From: Bordetella pseudohinzii
Lineage (GTDB): Bacteria; Pseudomonadota; Gammaproteobacteria; Burkholderiales; Burkholderiaceae_B
DNA length: 64,000 nt
Assembly (NCBI RefSeq): GCF_000657795.2
Contig: NZ_JHEP02000006.1
Location: 62,001-126,000 of the forward strand
Direction: 5' to 3'
Part shown: piece by piece, positions 7,886-19,521 of the stretch
Position numbering within the stretch: the stretch's first letter is position 1
How the letters are laid out: each line of letters starts with the position of its first letter
Made by a program: the position numbers and the translations under genes
The notes under the pieces: generated by a model
Databases searched by the model: none
The model's input: the letters and a program-made list of their open reading frames with translations, nothing else
Told to the model about the DNA's origin: nothing

Positions 7886-9874
7886 ATGGCGAAGTGGGGT
7901 TTGCGCAAGAAGTCCTTCATGGCGTTGCTGCTGGCATGCATCGTCATGCTGGCGCCCGCTGTCTTGATTGCGTGGTTGGTGTTCGATGGCGTGCGGGACC
8001 ATTTCGGCCGCGCGTTCGCGGAGAATTTCACGCAACTCAGCCGCCAGCGCATCCTGGCGCCGGTCTCGCGCGAGATGGCGCTGTCCATCCGCCTGGCCAA
8101 CAGCGAGGTGACGCGGCGCTGGCTGCGCCATGAAAACGACCCGGCCGCGCGCGAGCTCTTCTTCCGCGAGGCCGAAGGCTATCGGCGCGACTTCATGGGC
8201 CACGTCTATTTCATCGCCAGCGCGGCCAGCGGCAACTATTACTTCGGCGATTCCGCCGAACCGCCCGGCAAGCCGCGCTATACCCTGAACCGGAACGACG
8301 CCGAGGACGGCTGGTTCTATGCCTCGCTCAAGTCGCCCGAACGCTACAACATCAACGTCAATCCGGATGCCAAGCTCAAGGAGACCAAGGTCTGGATCAA
8401 TGTGCAGATCCGCGACGGCGACCAGGTGCTGGGCCTGAGCGGCGCCGGCCTGGACGTGGGCGGTTTCCTGCGCGACTTCGTCCACAGCGGCCGGGCGGGC
8501 GTCACGCCGGTCATCATCGACGAGCAGGGCGCCATCCAGGCCTATAAGGACGCCACGCGCATTGCCTACAACTCCGGGGCCCAGGGGCAGGCCAAGGAGC
8601 ATGGCCTGGTGTTCAGCCTGCTGGACGCCGGCGACAGCCGCGGCAATCTCGAGGCGGCGATGCGCCAGGCCAAGGAGGACAGCAGCGGCGTGGCCATGAC
8701 CTGGGTCATGGTGGACGGCGCCCGCCAGCTGGTGGCCGTGGCCTATATGCCCGAGCTGCGCTGGCATGTGGTGACGCTGGTCGATTTCGGCGCGGCCCGG
8801 GTGGTGGATCCGGACTGGCTGTGGCCGGGCGCCGTCGGCCTGGCGCTGCTCTTTGCCGCCCTGGTGCTGTGTTTCGGCTTCGCCATCGAACGTCTGATGC
8901 TGCGCCCGCTGCGCCGCCTGCAGCAATCGGCCCGCGCCATCGCCGATGGCAGCTATGACGTGCGCCTGCCTCCGGGCGGGCAGGATGAAATCGGCGACCT
9001 GAGCCGCGCCTTCGGCGTGATGGCCGACAAGGTCCGCAAGCACACCGCCGAACTGGAGAGCAAGGTGCGCGAGCGGACCTCCGAGCTGGAGTCCGCCAAC
9101 CGCGCCATGGCCGCGGCGCGCAAGAAGATCGACGATTCGATCGACTACGCCAGCCTGATCCAGCGCGCCATCCTGCCGGATCGCCAGATGACCCAATCGC
9201 TGGGCGCGCATCATTTCGTGCTCTGGAAGCCGCGCGACGTGGTCGGGGGCGACTTCTATGTGTTCCGCTCGGACGGCGCCAACTGCCTGCTGGGCATCAT
9301 GGATTGCGCCGGCCACGGCGTGCCGGGCGCGCTGATGACCATGCTGGCGCGCGCGGCCATCGACCTGGCCATGACCGAAGTCGGCCCGCGCGATCCGGCC
9401 GGCATCCTCAAGCGCACCGACAGCACCATCCGCGCGATGCTGGCCGATGCGCAGCTGCCGCGCGCCCTGGCCACGAACACCGACGCCGGCCTGGTATATA
9501 TTGACCGCGAAAAACGCCGGCTGGTGTACTCGGGCGCGAAGATTTCCCTGTATGCCAGCAATGGCGAGGATGCGCGCGAGGTGCACGGCGGGCGCCGGGC
9601 CCTGGGCGACAAACGCATGGGCGAGTACGAGAACATCGAACTGCCGCTGCAGTCTGGCTGGACGTATTACCTGGTGACCGATGGTTTCCTGGACCAGGCC
9701 GGCGGCGAGTTCGGATTCGGTTTTGGCAATACCCGTTTCGCGGCCATGCTCAAACGCCATGCGCGGCGCTCCATGGCGGAGCAGGCCCAGGCGTTTTCCC
9801 AGGTCCTGGCCGAATACCAGGGCGGGCTGCCGCAGCGAGACGACATCACCTTGCTGTCTTTCCGCTTCGATTGA
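7886..9874 (+). CDS. siaA: SiaA-like sensor PP2C-type phosphatase (HAMP-SpoIIE)
   Basis: 662 residues. A membrane segment at about 10-33, a large extracytoplasmic sensor region (about 36-305), a second membrane segment (310-335), a HAMP linker (about 336-390), a coiled coil, then a SpoIIE/PP2C phosphatase domain (about 420-660). Metal-binding motifs are visible: DVVGGDFY at 451-458, MDCAGHGVPG near 472-481, VTDG near 597-600 and RDDIT at 651-655. In Pseudomonas, SiaA dephosphorylates SiaC to switch on SiaD and aggregation. The ATG at 7886 is preferred over a GTG at 7853 because GGGGAG precedes it and the length then matches SiaA. First gene of siaABCD. Confidence 0.9.
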   Translation: MAKWGLRKKSFMALLLACIVMLAPAVLIAWLVFDGVRDHFGRAFAENFTQLSRQRILAPVSREMALSIRLANSEVTRRWLRHENDPAARELFFREAEGYRRDFMGHVYFIASAASGNYYFGDSAEPPGKPRYTLNRNDAEDGWFYASLKSPERYNINVNPDAKLKETKVWINVQIRDGDQVLGLSGAGLDVGGFLRDFVHSGRAGVTPVIIDEQGAIQAYKDATRIAYNSGAQGQAKEHGLVFSLLDAGDSRGNLEAAMRQAKEDSSGVAMTWVMVDGARQLVAVAYMPELRWHVVTLVDFGAARVVDPDWLWPGAVGLALLFAALVLCFGFAIERLMLRPLRRLQQSARAIADGSYDVRLPPGGQDEIGDLSRAFGVMADKVRKHTAELESKVRERTSELESANRAMAAARKKIDDSIDYASLIQRAILPDRQMTQSLGAHHFVLWKPRDVVGGDFYVFRSDGANCLLGIMDCAGHGVPGALMTMLARAAIDLAMTEVGPRDPAGILKRTDSTIRAMLADAQLPRALATNTDAGLVYIDREKRRLVYSGAKISLYASNGEDAREVHGGRRALGDKRMGEYENIELPLQSGWTYYLVTDGFLDQAGGEFGFGFGNTRFAAMLKRHARRSMAEQAQAFSQVLAEYQGGLPQRDDITLLSFRFD

Positions 9875-9893
9875 TTTTTTCTTGGGGTATTGC

Positions 9894-10433
9894 ATGAACG
9901 CTGCCGATCTCTACGCGCTGGGTGAGCGGTTCGACAAGAACCGGGTGCTCCTGTGCTTCAACGGCCCGATCTCCCGCAGCCTGATCGAAGAGATCGGCAA
10001 TGCGCTCAAGAACTACCTGAACGTCGAGCACGCCCGGCCCGCCGAGGCCATGGACGTGTTCTCGGTCTATATCGAGATGGTGCAGAACATCCGCCAGTAT
10101 GCGGCGGCCCATGGGGCGGCCGAGGCGCGCGCCACGGTGGTCATCGGCCGCAGCGACGAGAACCGCTATGAAGTGTCGGCGGGCAATCTCGTCAAATCCG
10201 AGGACGGCCAGGCGCTGGTGCGGCGGATCGCCGAGCTGGCGACGCTGGACAAGGCCGCCTTGAAGGCCGCCTACAAGACGCAGTTGCACAAGCCGCGCGA
10301 TCCCGGCGCGGCCAGCGGCGCGGGCCTGGGTTTGATCGACATCGCGCGGCGCGCCGGCGCGCCGCTGCGGGCCAGCCTGAGCCCCAGCGCTCAGGCGGGC
10401 TGGGATTTCTTCAGCCTCAGCGTGGAGATCTGA
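9894..10433 (+). CDS. siaB: SiaB-like protein kinase (DUF6272, SpoIIAB-like)
   Basis: 179 residues. In the Sia system SiaB is the kinase that phosphorylates SiaC, opposing SiaA. GHKL-like features are visible: an N-box resembling YIEMVQNIRQYA (residues about 58-69) and a glycine-rich segment GAGLGLIDIARR near 145-156. The start at 9894 follows GGGG by about 7 bases, 19 bases after the siaA stop. Position between phosphatase and substrate genes matches the Pseudomonas operon order. Activity on SiaC here is inferred from family and synteny. Confidence 0.87.
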   Translation: MNAADLYALGERFDKNRVLLCFNGPISRSLIEEIGNALKNYLNVEHARPAEAMDVFSVYIEMVQNIRQYAAAHGAAEARATVVIGRSDENRYEVSAGNLVKSEDGQALVRRIAELATLDKAALKAAYKTQLHKPRDPGAASGAGLGLIDIARRAGAPLRASLSPSAQAGWDFFSLSVEI

Positions 10434-10473
10434 GCCCATGCACGCGCCCTCGCAAGCAATTTTGGAGCGATCA

Positions 10474-10854
10474 ATGAGTAGTGACTTGAATATTGCCGGG
10501 ACGCAGTCCACGCCTGCCATCCGCACGGACAGCGGCGCGGGGCTGCTGTTCATGGGCGGGGACTCTTATCCGGAGAACTCCTTCGAGCTGTTCGGGCCCG
10601 TGATCGAATGGGTGGAGCGCTTCCTGGCCGGCGGCAGCCAGCCCCTGCGCCTGGAGCTCGAGCTGCTGTATCTGAACACCAGCAGCATAAAGTCCATGAT
10701 GGACATCTTCGACATCCTGGAAGCCTTTCACCAGAAAGACCGCGACGTGGCGGTCACCTGGTACTACGACATGCGCAACGAGCGGGTGGGGGAGCTGGCG
10801 GAAGAGTTCAAGGAAGACTGCACCTTTCCCTTTTCGGTCGTCGGGCGGATGTAA
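10474..10854 (+). CDS. siaC: SiaC-like regulator (DUF1987, anti-anti-sigma-like)
   Basis: 126 residues, the length of Pseudomonas SiaC. The ATG at 10474 has GGAG 8 bases upstream and yields MSSDLNIAGTQSTPAI, matching the family N-terminus; an upstream ATG at 10438 would add 12 unrelated residues. Segments such as GDSYPENSFELFG and LELELLYLNTSSIKSMMDIFD are family hallmarks. Thr69 in LNTSSIK corresponds to the Thr switched by the SiaA/SiaB pair. Unphosphorylated SiaC binds and activates the diguanylate cyclase. The stop overlaps the siaD start by one base, indicating coupled synthesis of regulator and target. Confidence 0.92.
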   Translation: MSSDLNIAGTQSTPAIRTDSGAGLLFMGGDSYPENSFELFGPVIEWVERFLAGGSQPLRLELELLYLNTSSIKSMMDIFDILEAFHQKDRDVAVTWYYDMRNERVGELAEEFKEDCTFPFSVVGRM

Positions 10855-11666
10855 TGACCGTCAAGTCCGACCTGGACCGGCAGATTGCCGATTTGCTGGC
10901 GGACCCGGCCTATGAGGGCCATCCCCTGCGGACGGCGCTGGAGACGCTCTGGCTGCAGGCCAATGAACACATGGCCCGCATCGAGCGGATCACGCAGATC
11001 TCCGATGCCTACCAGTCCATGGCCTTGCGGCGCGAGCAGGGCCTGTATGAGCGCTTCGATCGGCAGCTGCAGCGGCTGGCGCGCATCGCGCGCATCTCCG
11101 ATCACTACCAGAACATGATGCGGGACCTGAACCGCACGCTGGAAGAAACCTCGCGGCGCGATCCCCTGACCGGGCTGCTCAATCGCCGCGCGCTCATGGA
11201 CATCATCCGCCTGGAGGTCCAGCGTTCGGACGCCAGCGGCAAGGCTTTCCTGGTCGCCATGCTGGATGTGGACCATTTCAAGTCGGTCAATGACCGCCAT
11301 GGGCACGAGACGGGCGACCGCGTGCTGGTGGAACTGGCCGGGGTGCTGCAGCAGAGCATGCGCGCCAGCGACCATTGCGGCCGCTGGGGCGGCGAAGAAT
11401 TCCTGCTGCTGCTGCCCGACACCGACCTGGCCGCCGGCCAGCTGGCCATGGACCGGGTGGTGGGCGCGGTTCGCGCCCTGTCCATCGCCGTGGGCGGGGA
11501 GGCCCTGCGCCTGACGGTCAGCGTGGGCATGGCCGACCATCTGGTGGGCGAGACGCTGTCGGACACCCTGAGCCGCGCCGACCAGGCGCTCTACCTCGCC
11601 AAGCACGACGGCCGCGACCGCGTCGCGCTGCCCGGCGTTCCCCGCCAGCCGTCCGCCGGCAACTGA
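10854..11666 (+). CDS. siaD: SiaD-like diguanylate cyclase
   Basis: 270 residues: an alpha-helical/coiled-coil N-terminal half (to about 100) that in SiaD binds SiaC, then a GGDEF domain making c-di-GMP. The active-site motif is GGEEF (179-183). A product-inhibition I-site RASD lies at 170-173, exactly five residues before it. DPLTGLLNRRAL and LDVDHFKSVNDRHGH complete the signature. The start ATG shares its A with the siaC stop (TAATG). Cytoplasmic; no receiver or membrane domain. Output is expected to be biofilm or aggregation control. Last gene of the operon. Confidence 0.93.
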   Translation: MTVKSDLDRQIADLLADPAYEGHPLRTALETLWLQANEHMARIERITQISDAYQSMALRREQGLYERFDRQLQRLARIARISDHYQNMMRDLNRTLEETSRRDPLTGLLNRRALMDIIRLEVQRSDASGKAFLVAMLDVDHFKSVNDRHGHETGDRVLVELAGVLQQSMRASDHCGRWGGEEFLLLLPDTDLAAGQLAMDRVVGAVRALSIAVGGEALRLTVSVGMADHLVGETLSDTLSRADQALYLAKHDGRDRVALPGVPRQPSAGN

Positions 11667-11726
11667 CTGTCCCTAATTTCGTCTCCGGGGAGTTTCCCCA
11701 TTGGCGCGGCCTGCCGTTTACGGTAT

Positions 11727-11746
11727 ATATTTCAAGCCTAAACTAT
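11727..11746. promoter_or_regulatory. Candidate MarR operator/promoter of the catabolic operon
   Basis: The 20-mer ATATTTCAAGCCTAAACTAT shares 17 of 20 bases with 2862-2881, including an identical 10-base run CCTAAACTAT (11737-11746), and keeps the half-site symmetry less well (6 of 8 half-site bases). It lies about 50 bases upstream of the monooxygenase/reductase start in the 130-base gap after siaD. The gap also holds a good Shine-Dalgarno TAAGGAG at 11781-11787. TAAACT at 11739-11744 could serve as -10. Confidence 0.55.
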
Positions 11747-11796
11747 CAAGGTCTAAAGTCTATCGCGGCAGGCCAGGTCGTAAGGAGCGAGAAGCA

Positions 11797-14144
<2,348 letters not shown>

Positions 14145-14148
<4 letters not shown>

Positions 14149-14933
14149 CGCCGTTTCCTGAGCTGCAGGGCCGCCATGCCCTGGTGACCGGCGGGGCGCG
14201 CGGCATCGGCCTGGCCTGCGCCCGCGCGCTGGCCGGCCGGGGCGCCGCGGTGACGCTGCTGGGACGCAATATCCAGACCCTGGAGGCGGCGCGCCTGAGC
14301 CTGGCCGGCGAGGGCATCACGGTGGGCGTGGCCGCGGCCGATATCGCCCAGGCCGCGGAGGTGGCCGAGGCCTTCGAGACCGCGCGCGCGGCGCGCGGCC
14401 CGATCCAGATCCTGGTCAATAACGCCGGGCAGGCCCTGAGCGAGCGCTTCGACCGGACCTCGGCCCAGCTCTGGGAGCAGATGCTGCAAGTCAATCTGAG
14501 CGGCACCTTCCATTGCACCCAGGCGGCGCTGCCCGACATGCTGCAAGGCGGCTGGGGGCGAGTCATCAATGTGGCCAGCACCGCCGGCCTGATCGGTTAT
14601 GCCTATGTCTCGGCCTATTGCGCGGCCAAGCACGGGGTGGTGGGCCTGACCCGCGCGCTGGCGCAGGAAGTGGCCCGCAAGGGCATCACGGTCAATGCGG
14701 TCTGCCCCGGCTATACCGAGACGGACATCGTGCGCGAGGCCGTGGACAACATCATGAAAAAAACCGGCATGGACGAAGCCGCGGCCCGCGCGCGGCTGGC
14801 CGAACGCAATCCCCAGGGTCGCCTGGTGTCGGCCGCCGAGGTCGCCGATACCGTGGCCTGGCTGGCCCTGCCGGCCAGCGCCTCGGTCAACGGGCAAGCC
14901 ATCGCGGTGGATGGCGGCGAAGCCGCCGCCTGA
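14145..14933 (+). CDS. SDR-family dehydrogenase, probable 3-hydroxyacyl-CoA dehydrogenase
   Basis: 262 residues of classical short-chain dehydrogenase. The cofactor loop TGGARGIG is at 15-22, NNAG at 92-95, and the catalytic Ser145, Tyr158 and Lys162 lie within VASTAG and SAYCAAKHG. The C-terminus INVDGG-equivalent reads [11 protein letters not shown]. In the anthranilate CoA pathway a 3-hydroxyacyl-CoA dehydrogenase acts after ring reduction and opening; this protein is the operon's only candidate. Coupled by ATGA overlap to the monooxygenase/reductase gene and followed 16 bases later by the crotonase gene. The exact substrate cannot be read from sequence. Confidence 0.85.
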
Positions 14934-14949
14934 GCAAAAAGGAGACAGC

Positions 14950-15801
14950 ATGAGTCAGGAAACGCACAGCATGAAGCATCACAAACAGCCCTGGGCCGGC
15001 TACCGGCCGCGGCATTTCCTGTGGGAGACGAGCGCCGACGGCAAGGTGGCCACCATCACGCTGAACCGGCCCGAGCGCAAGAATCCGCTGACCTTCGACT
15101 CCTATGCCGAGCTGCGCGATCTGTTCCGCGGCCTGGTGTATGCCACCGATATCAAGGTGGTGCTGATCACCGGCGCGGGCGGCAATTTCTGCTCGGGCGG
15201 CGACGTGCACGAAATCATCGGGCCGCTCACGCGCATGAGCATGCCCGAGCTGCTGGATTTCACGCGCATGACCGGCGATCTGGTCAAGGCCATGCGCGCC
15301 TGCCCGCAGCCCATCGTGGCGGCGGTCGATGGCGTGTGCGCCGGCGCCGGCGCCATGATGGCCCTGGCCTCGGATATGCGTCTTGGCACGCCGGCGGCGC
15401 GCACGGCCTTTCTGTTCACCCGCGTGGGACTGGCTGGCGCCGACATGGGCGCCTGCACGCTGCTGCCGCGCACCATCGGCCAGGGCCGGGCCTCCGAACT
15501 GCTCTACACCGGCCGCGCCATGAGCGCCGAAGAAGGACTGGCCTGGGGATTTTTCAATGCCCTGCACGAATCGGCCGAGCTGGCCGGCGCGGCCGCGCAG
15601 CTGGCCGCCCAGGTGGCGGCCGGCCCGACCTTCGCCCATGGCATGACCAAGAAACTCCTGCATCAGGAGTGGAATATGGGCCTGGACGAGGCCATCGAGG
15701 CCGAGGCCGAAGCGCAGGCTATCTGCATGCAGACACGCGATTTCCGCCGCGCCTACGACGCTTTCGTGGATAAGCGCAAGCCGGTGTTCGAAGGAGACTG
15801 A
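14950..15801 (+). CDS. Crotonase-family enzyme (enoyl-CoA hydratase/isomerase-like)
   Basis: 283 residues. The crotonase oxyanion-hole segments are present: GNFCSGGDV and [16 protein letters not shown]. By my alignment to rat enoyl-CoA hydratase, both catalytic Glu positions differ: Met in the AGAGAMMA segment and Arg in FLFTRVGL. A simple hydratase mechanism is therefore doubtful; a ring-opening hydrolase or isomerase role is possible. It acts on CoA thioesters in the cytoplasm. The start at 14950 is set by AAAAAGGAGA 7 bases upstream. It sits 3 bases before the acyl-CoA dehydrogenase gene, inside the anthranilate operon. Confidence 0.86.
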   Translation: MSQETHSMKHHKQPWAGYRPRHFLWETSADGKVATITLNRPERKNPLTFDSYAELRDLFRGLVYATDIKVVLITGAGGNFCSGGDVHEIIGPLTRMSMPELLDFTRMTGDLVKAMRACPQPIVAAVDGVCAGAGAMMALASDMRLGTPAARTAFLFTRVGLAGADMGACTLLPRTIGQGRASELLYTGRAMSAEEGLAWGFFNALHESAELAGAAAQLAAQVAAGPTFAHGMTKKLLHQEWNMGLDEAIEAEAEAQAICMQTRDFRRAYDAFVDKRKPVFEGD

Positions 15802-15804
15802 GCC

Positions 15805-16974
<1,170 letters not shown>

Positions 16975-16999
16975 TCACCTATAGCGACAGGGGAACACC

Positions 17000-18652
17000 A
17001 TGGAAGCATCCGCGCACAGGGACACTTTCGCCCGCGACAACCTGCCGCCCGCCGGGCAGTGGCCCGAGCTGCTGCTGGACGGGCCCGATACCGCCTACCC
17101 GGCGCGGCTGAACTGCGCCGTCGAACTGGTCGACGCCATGGTGCGCCAGGGCGGCGGGGAGCGCATCGCGCTGCGCTGGCCCGACCGGGGCGGGCAGGGC
17201 AGCATGAGCTATGCCGGCCTGCAGGCCTTGAGCAATCGCATCGCCCGCGTGCTCGTCGAGGACATGAAGCTGGCGCCGGGCAATCGCATCCTGCTGCGCG
17301 GCCCCAACAATCCCATGATGGCGGCGGCCTGGCTGGGCGCCATCAAGGCCGGCCTGGTGACCGTGCCGACCATGCCGCTGCTGCGCGCCAAGGAGCTCAA
17401 GCAGATCATCGACAAGGCCGAGGTGCAGGCCATGCTCTGCGATGTGCGCCTGAAGGACGAGGCCCTGGACTGCCAGGACGGCGATGGCCAGTATTTCTGC
17501 CCCACGCTCGGGCAGATCATGCTGTTCAACGATGACGGGCCCGGCTCGCTGGACCGGCTGGCCGCGGACAAGCCGGACGACTTCGAGGCCTGCGATACCT
17601 CGGCCGACGATGTCTGCCTGATCGCCTTCACCAGCGGCACCACCGGCGCGCCCAAGGGCTGCATGCATTTCCACCGCGATGTGCTGGCCATGTGCGATCT
17701 GTTTCCGCGCCATGTGATCAAGCCCGGCCCGGACGACGTCTTCTGCGGCACGCCGCCCTTGGCCTTCACCTTCGGCCTGGGCGGCCTGTTGTGTTTTCCC
17801 CTGAGGGTGGGCGCCAGCACCGTGCTGGCCGAAAAGCTCACGCCCGAGTCCCTGCTGCAGCTGATCCAGGATTTCCGGGCCACCATCGTCTTCACGGCGC
17901 CGACCTTTTACCGGCAGATGGCGCCCATGGCCGGCCGCTTCCGCCTGGACAGCCTGAAGAAAAGCGTGTCGGCGGGCGAAGCCTTGCCGGATGCGACGCG
18001 CCAGCTCTGGAAGCAGTCCACCGGCATCGAGATGATAGACGGCATCGGCGGCACCGAGATGATCCACGTCTTTGTGTCCAGCCCGCCCGAGTCGGTGCGC
18101 CGCGGCGCCATCGGCAAGGTGGTGCCGGGCTATGTCGCCCGGGTGGTCGACGACGACATGCGGCCCGTGCCCCACGGCACGCCCGGGCGCCTGGCCGTCA
18201 AGGGGCCCACCGGCTGCCGCTATCTGGCCGATCCGCGCCAGGCGAAATTCGTGCAGCAAGGCTGGAACCTGCCCGGCGACACCTTTGTGCAGGATGCCGA
18301 CGGCTATCTGTATTACCAGGCCCGCAACGACGATATGATCATCTCGGCCGGCTACAACATCGCTGGACCCGAGGTCGAGGACGCGCTCTTGCGCCATGAG
18401 GCGGTGGCCGAGTGCGGCGTGGTCGGCATGCCCGATGAAGAGCGCGGCCAGGTGGTGGCGGCCTATGTCGTGCTCAAGCCCGGCTTCGAGCCGGCGCCGC
18501 AGCTGGCCGCCGCGCTGCAGACCTATGTCAAGGAAAGCATCGCGCCCTACAAGTATCCGCGCGTGGTCAAGTTCGTGGCGACCCTGCCGCGCACCGAGAC
18601 CGGCAAGCTGCAGCGCTTCGTGCTGCGCCAGCTGGCGTCGGGAGGACGCTGA
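17000..18652 (+). CDS. 2-aminobenzoate-CoA ligase (benzoate-CoA ligase family)
   Basis: 550 residues of an AMP-forming acyl-CoA synthetase. The P-loop-like motif TSGTTGAPKG is at 211-220, followed by MHFHRDVL. The adenine/aryl pocket region includes GIGGTEMIHVFVSS and SAGYNIAGPEVEDALL, and the adenylation Lys lies in TETGKLQR near the C-terminus. The sequence pattern (PPAGQWPELLL at the start, GGTEMIH) fits the benzoate/2-aminobenzoate-CoA ligase branch. It activates the aromatic acid with ATP and CoA, the entry step of the pathway. Benzoate is the main alternative substrate. Its stop overlaps the next start by one base. Confidence 0.88.
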   Translation: MEASAHRDTFARDNLPPAGQWPELLLDGPDTAYPARLNCAVELVDAMVRQGGGERIALRWPDRGGQGSMSYAGLQALSNRIARVLVEDMKLAPGNRILLRGPNNPMMAAAWLGAIKAGLVTVPTMPLLRAKELKQIIDKAEVQAMLCDVRLKDEALDCQDGDGQYFCPTLGQIMLFNDDGPGSLDRLAADKPDDFEACDTSADDVCLIAFTSGTTGAPKGCMHFHRDVLAMCDLFPRHVIKPGPDDVFCGTPPLAFTFGLGGLLCFPLRVGASTVLAEKLTPESLLQLIQDFRATIVFTAPTFYRQMAPMAGRFRLDSLKKSVSAGEALPDATRQLWKQSTGIEMIDGIGGTEMIHVFVSSPPESVRRGAIGKVVPGYVARVVDDDMRPVPHGTPGRLAVKGPTGCRYLADPRQAKFVQQGWNLPGDTFVQDADGYLYYQARNDDMIISAGYNIAGPEVEDALLRHEAVAECGVVGMPDEERGQVVAAYVVLKPGFEPAPQLAAALQTYVKESIAPYKYPRVVKFVATLPRTETGKLQRFVLRQLASGGR

Positions 18653-19080
18653 TGGCCCAGCCCTTCGTCAGCGAAGTGGAGGTCCGTTTCCGGCATTGCG
18701 ACCCGGCCGGCATCGTGTTCTACCCGCGCTATTTCGAGATGATCAATGACTTTGTCGAAGAATGGTTCGACAAGGGCCTGGGGCTGTCTTTCCATACCCT
18801 GCACACCGAACGCGGCATCGGCACGCCCACCGCTTCGGTGCAATGCGATTTCAAGCGTCCCAGCCGCTGGCGGGAGCGGCTGCGGCAGGTGCTGGAGCTG
18901 CGGCGCATCGGCGGCGCGTCTTTCCAGGCCGAAGTGCGGTTCGAGGGGGAGGACGGGCAGGTCCGGCTGGTCGCGGTCGTGACCATTGTCACGGTCGATC
19001 TGGCCGGGATGCGCGCCACGGCGCTGCCCGATGATTTGCGCGCGCGCATGCAGGACTTCCTGCTGCCGGCGCGGGCTTAA
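18652..19080 (+). CDS. Hot-dog acyl-CoA thioesterase (4-hydroxybenzoyl-CoA thioesterase family)
   Basis: 142 residues with the hot-dog signature RHCDPAGIVFYPRYFEMIND; Asp17 is the expected catalytic residue. Family members hydrolyse aryl- or short acyl-CoA thioesters. In an anthranilate operon it probably rescues CoA from dead-end or accumulating aromatic CoA esters, an inference. TGATG overlap with the ligase gene shows translational coupling. Confidence 0.87.
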   Translation: MAQPFVSEVEVRFRHCDPAGIVFYPRYFEMINDFVEEWFDKGLGLSFHTLHTERGIGTPTASVQCDFKRPSRWRERLRQVLELRRIGGASFQAEVRFEGEDGQVRLVAVVTIVTVDLAGMRATALPDDLRARMQDFLLPARA

Positions 19081-19100
19081 TACAAAAGGATGAGAACGCT

Positions 19101-19505
19101 ATGAAGATTTTGCAACCGCCGGACTGGCTGGCGCCGCGTGGCTATTCCAACGGCATGATGACCGAGATGACGGCCGGCTCGCGCCTGCTTTTCGTGGGCG
19201 GGCAGATCGGCTGGAACGGCCAGCAGCAATTCGAGACCGATGATTTCGCGCTGCAGGTGCGCCAGACGCTGGAGAACATCGTCGCCATCCTGAAGGAAGG
19301 CGGCGCGGGTCCGCAGCACATCGCGCGCATGACCTGGTATGTCAAGAGCAAGCAGGAATACGTCGCCGCCTATCCCGAGATCGGCCGGCATTACCGCGAA
19401 GTGATAGGCCGTTATTTTCCGGCCATGACCGCCGTGGAAGTGGCCGACCTGGTGGAGGACCGCGCCAAGGTGGAGATCGAGGTGACGGCGGTGGTGGCGG
19501 GCTGA
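19101..19505 (+). CDS. RidA/YjgF-family protein
   Basis: 134 residues of the Rid fold with GGQIGWNGQ, LENIVAILKEGGAG and a C-terminal KVEIEVTAVV strand. Archetypal RidA hydrolyses reactive enamines/imines using an Arg in a PARxxV segment. Here the equivalent reads PAMTAVEV, so the Arg appears to be Met, while the C-terminal Glu is kept. It therefore belongs to a Rid subfamily of uncertain activity. As last gene of an operon that processes a ring bearing an amino group, it might deal with an enamine/imine intermediate. 20 bases after the thioesterase gene, RBS AAAAGGATGAG. Confidence 0.85.
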   Translation: MKILQPPDWLAPRGYSNGMMTEMTAGSRLLFVGGQIGWNGQQQFETDDFALQVRQTLENIVAILKEGGAGPQHIARMTWYVKSKQEYVAAYPEIGRHYREVIGRYFPAMTAVEVADLVEDRAKVEIEVTAVVAG

Positions 19506-19521
19506 GCCCGCGCCGCGGCCG

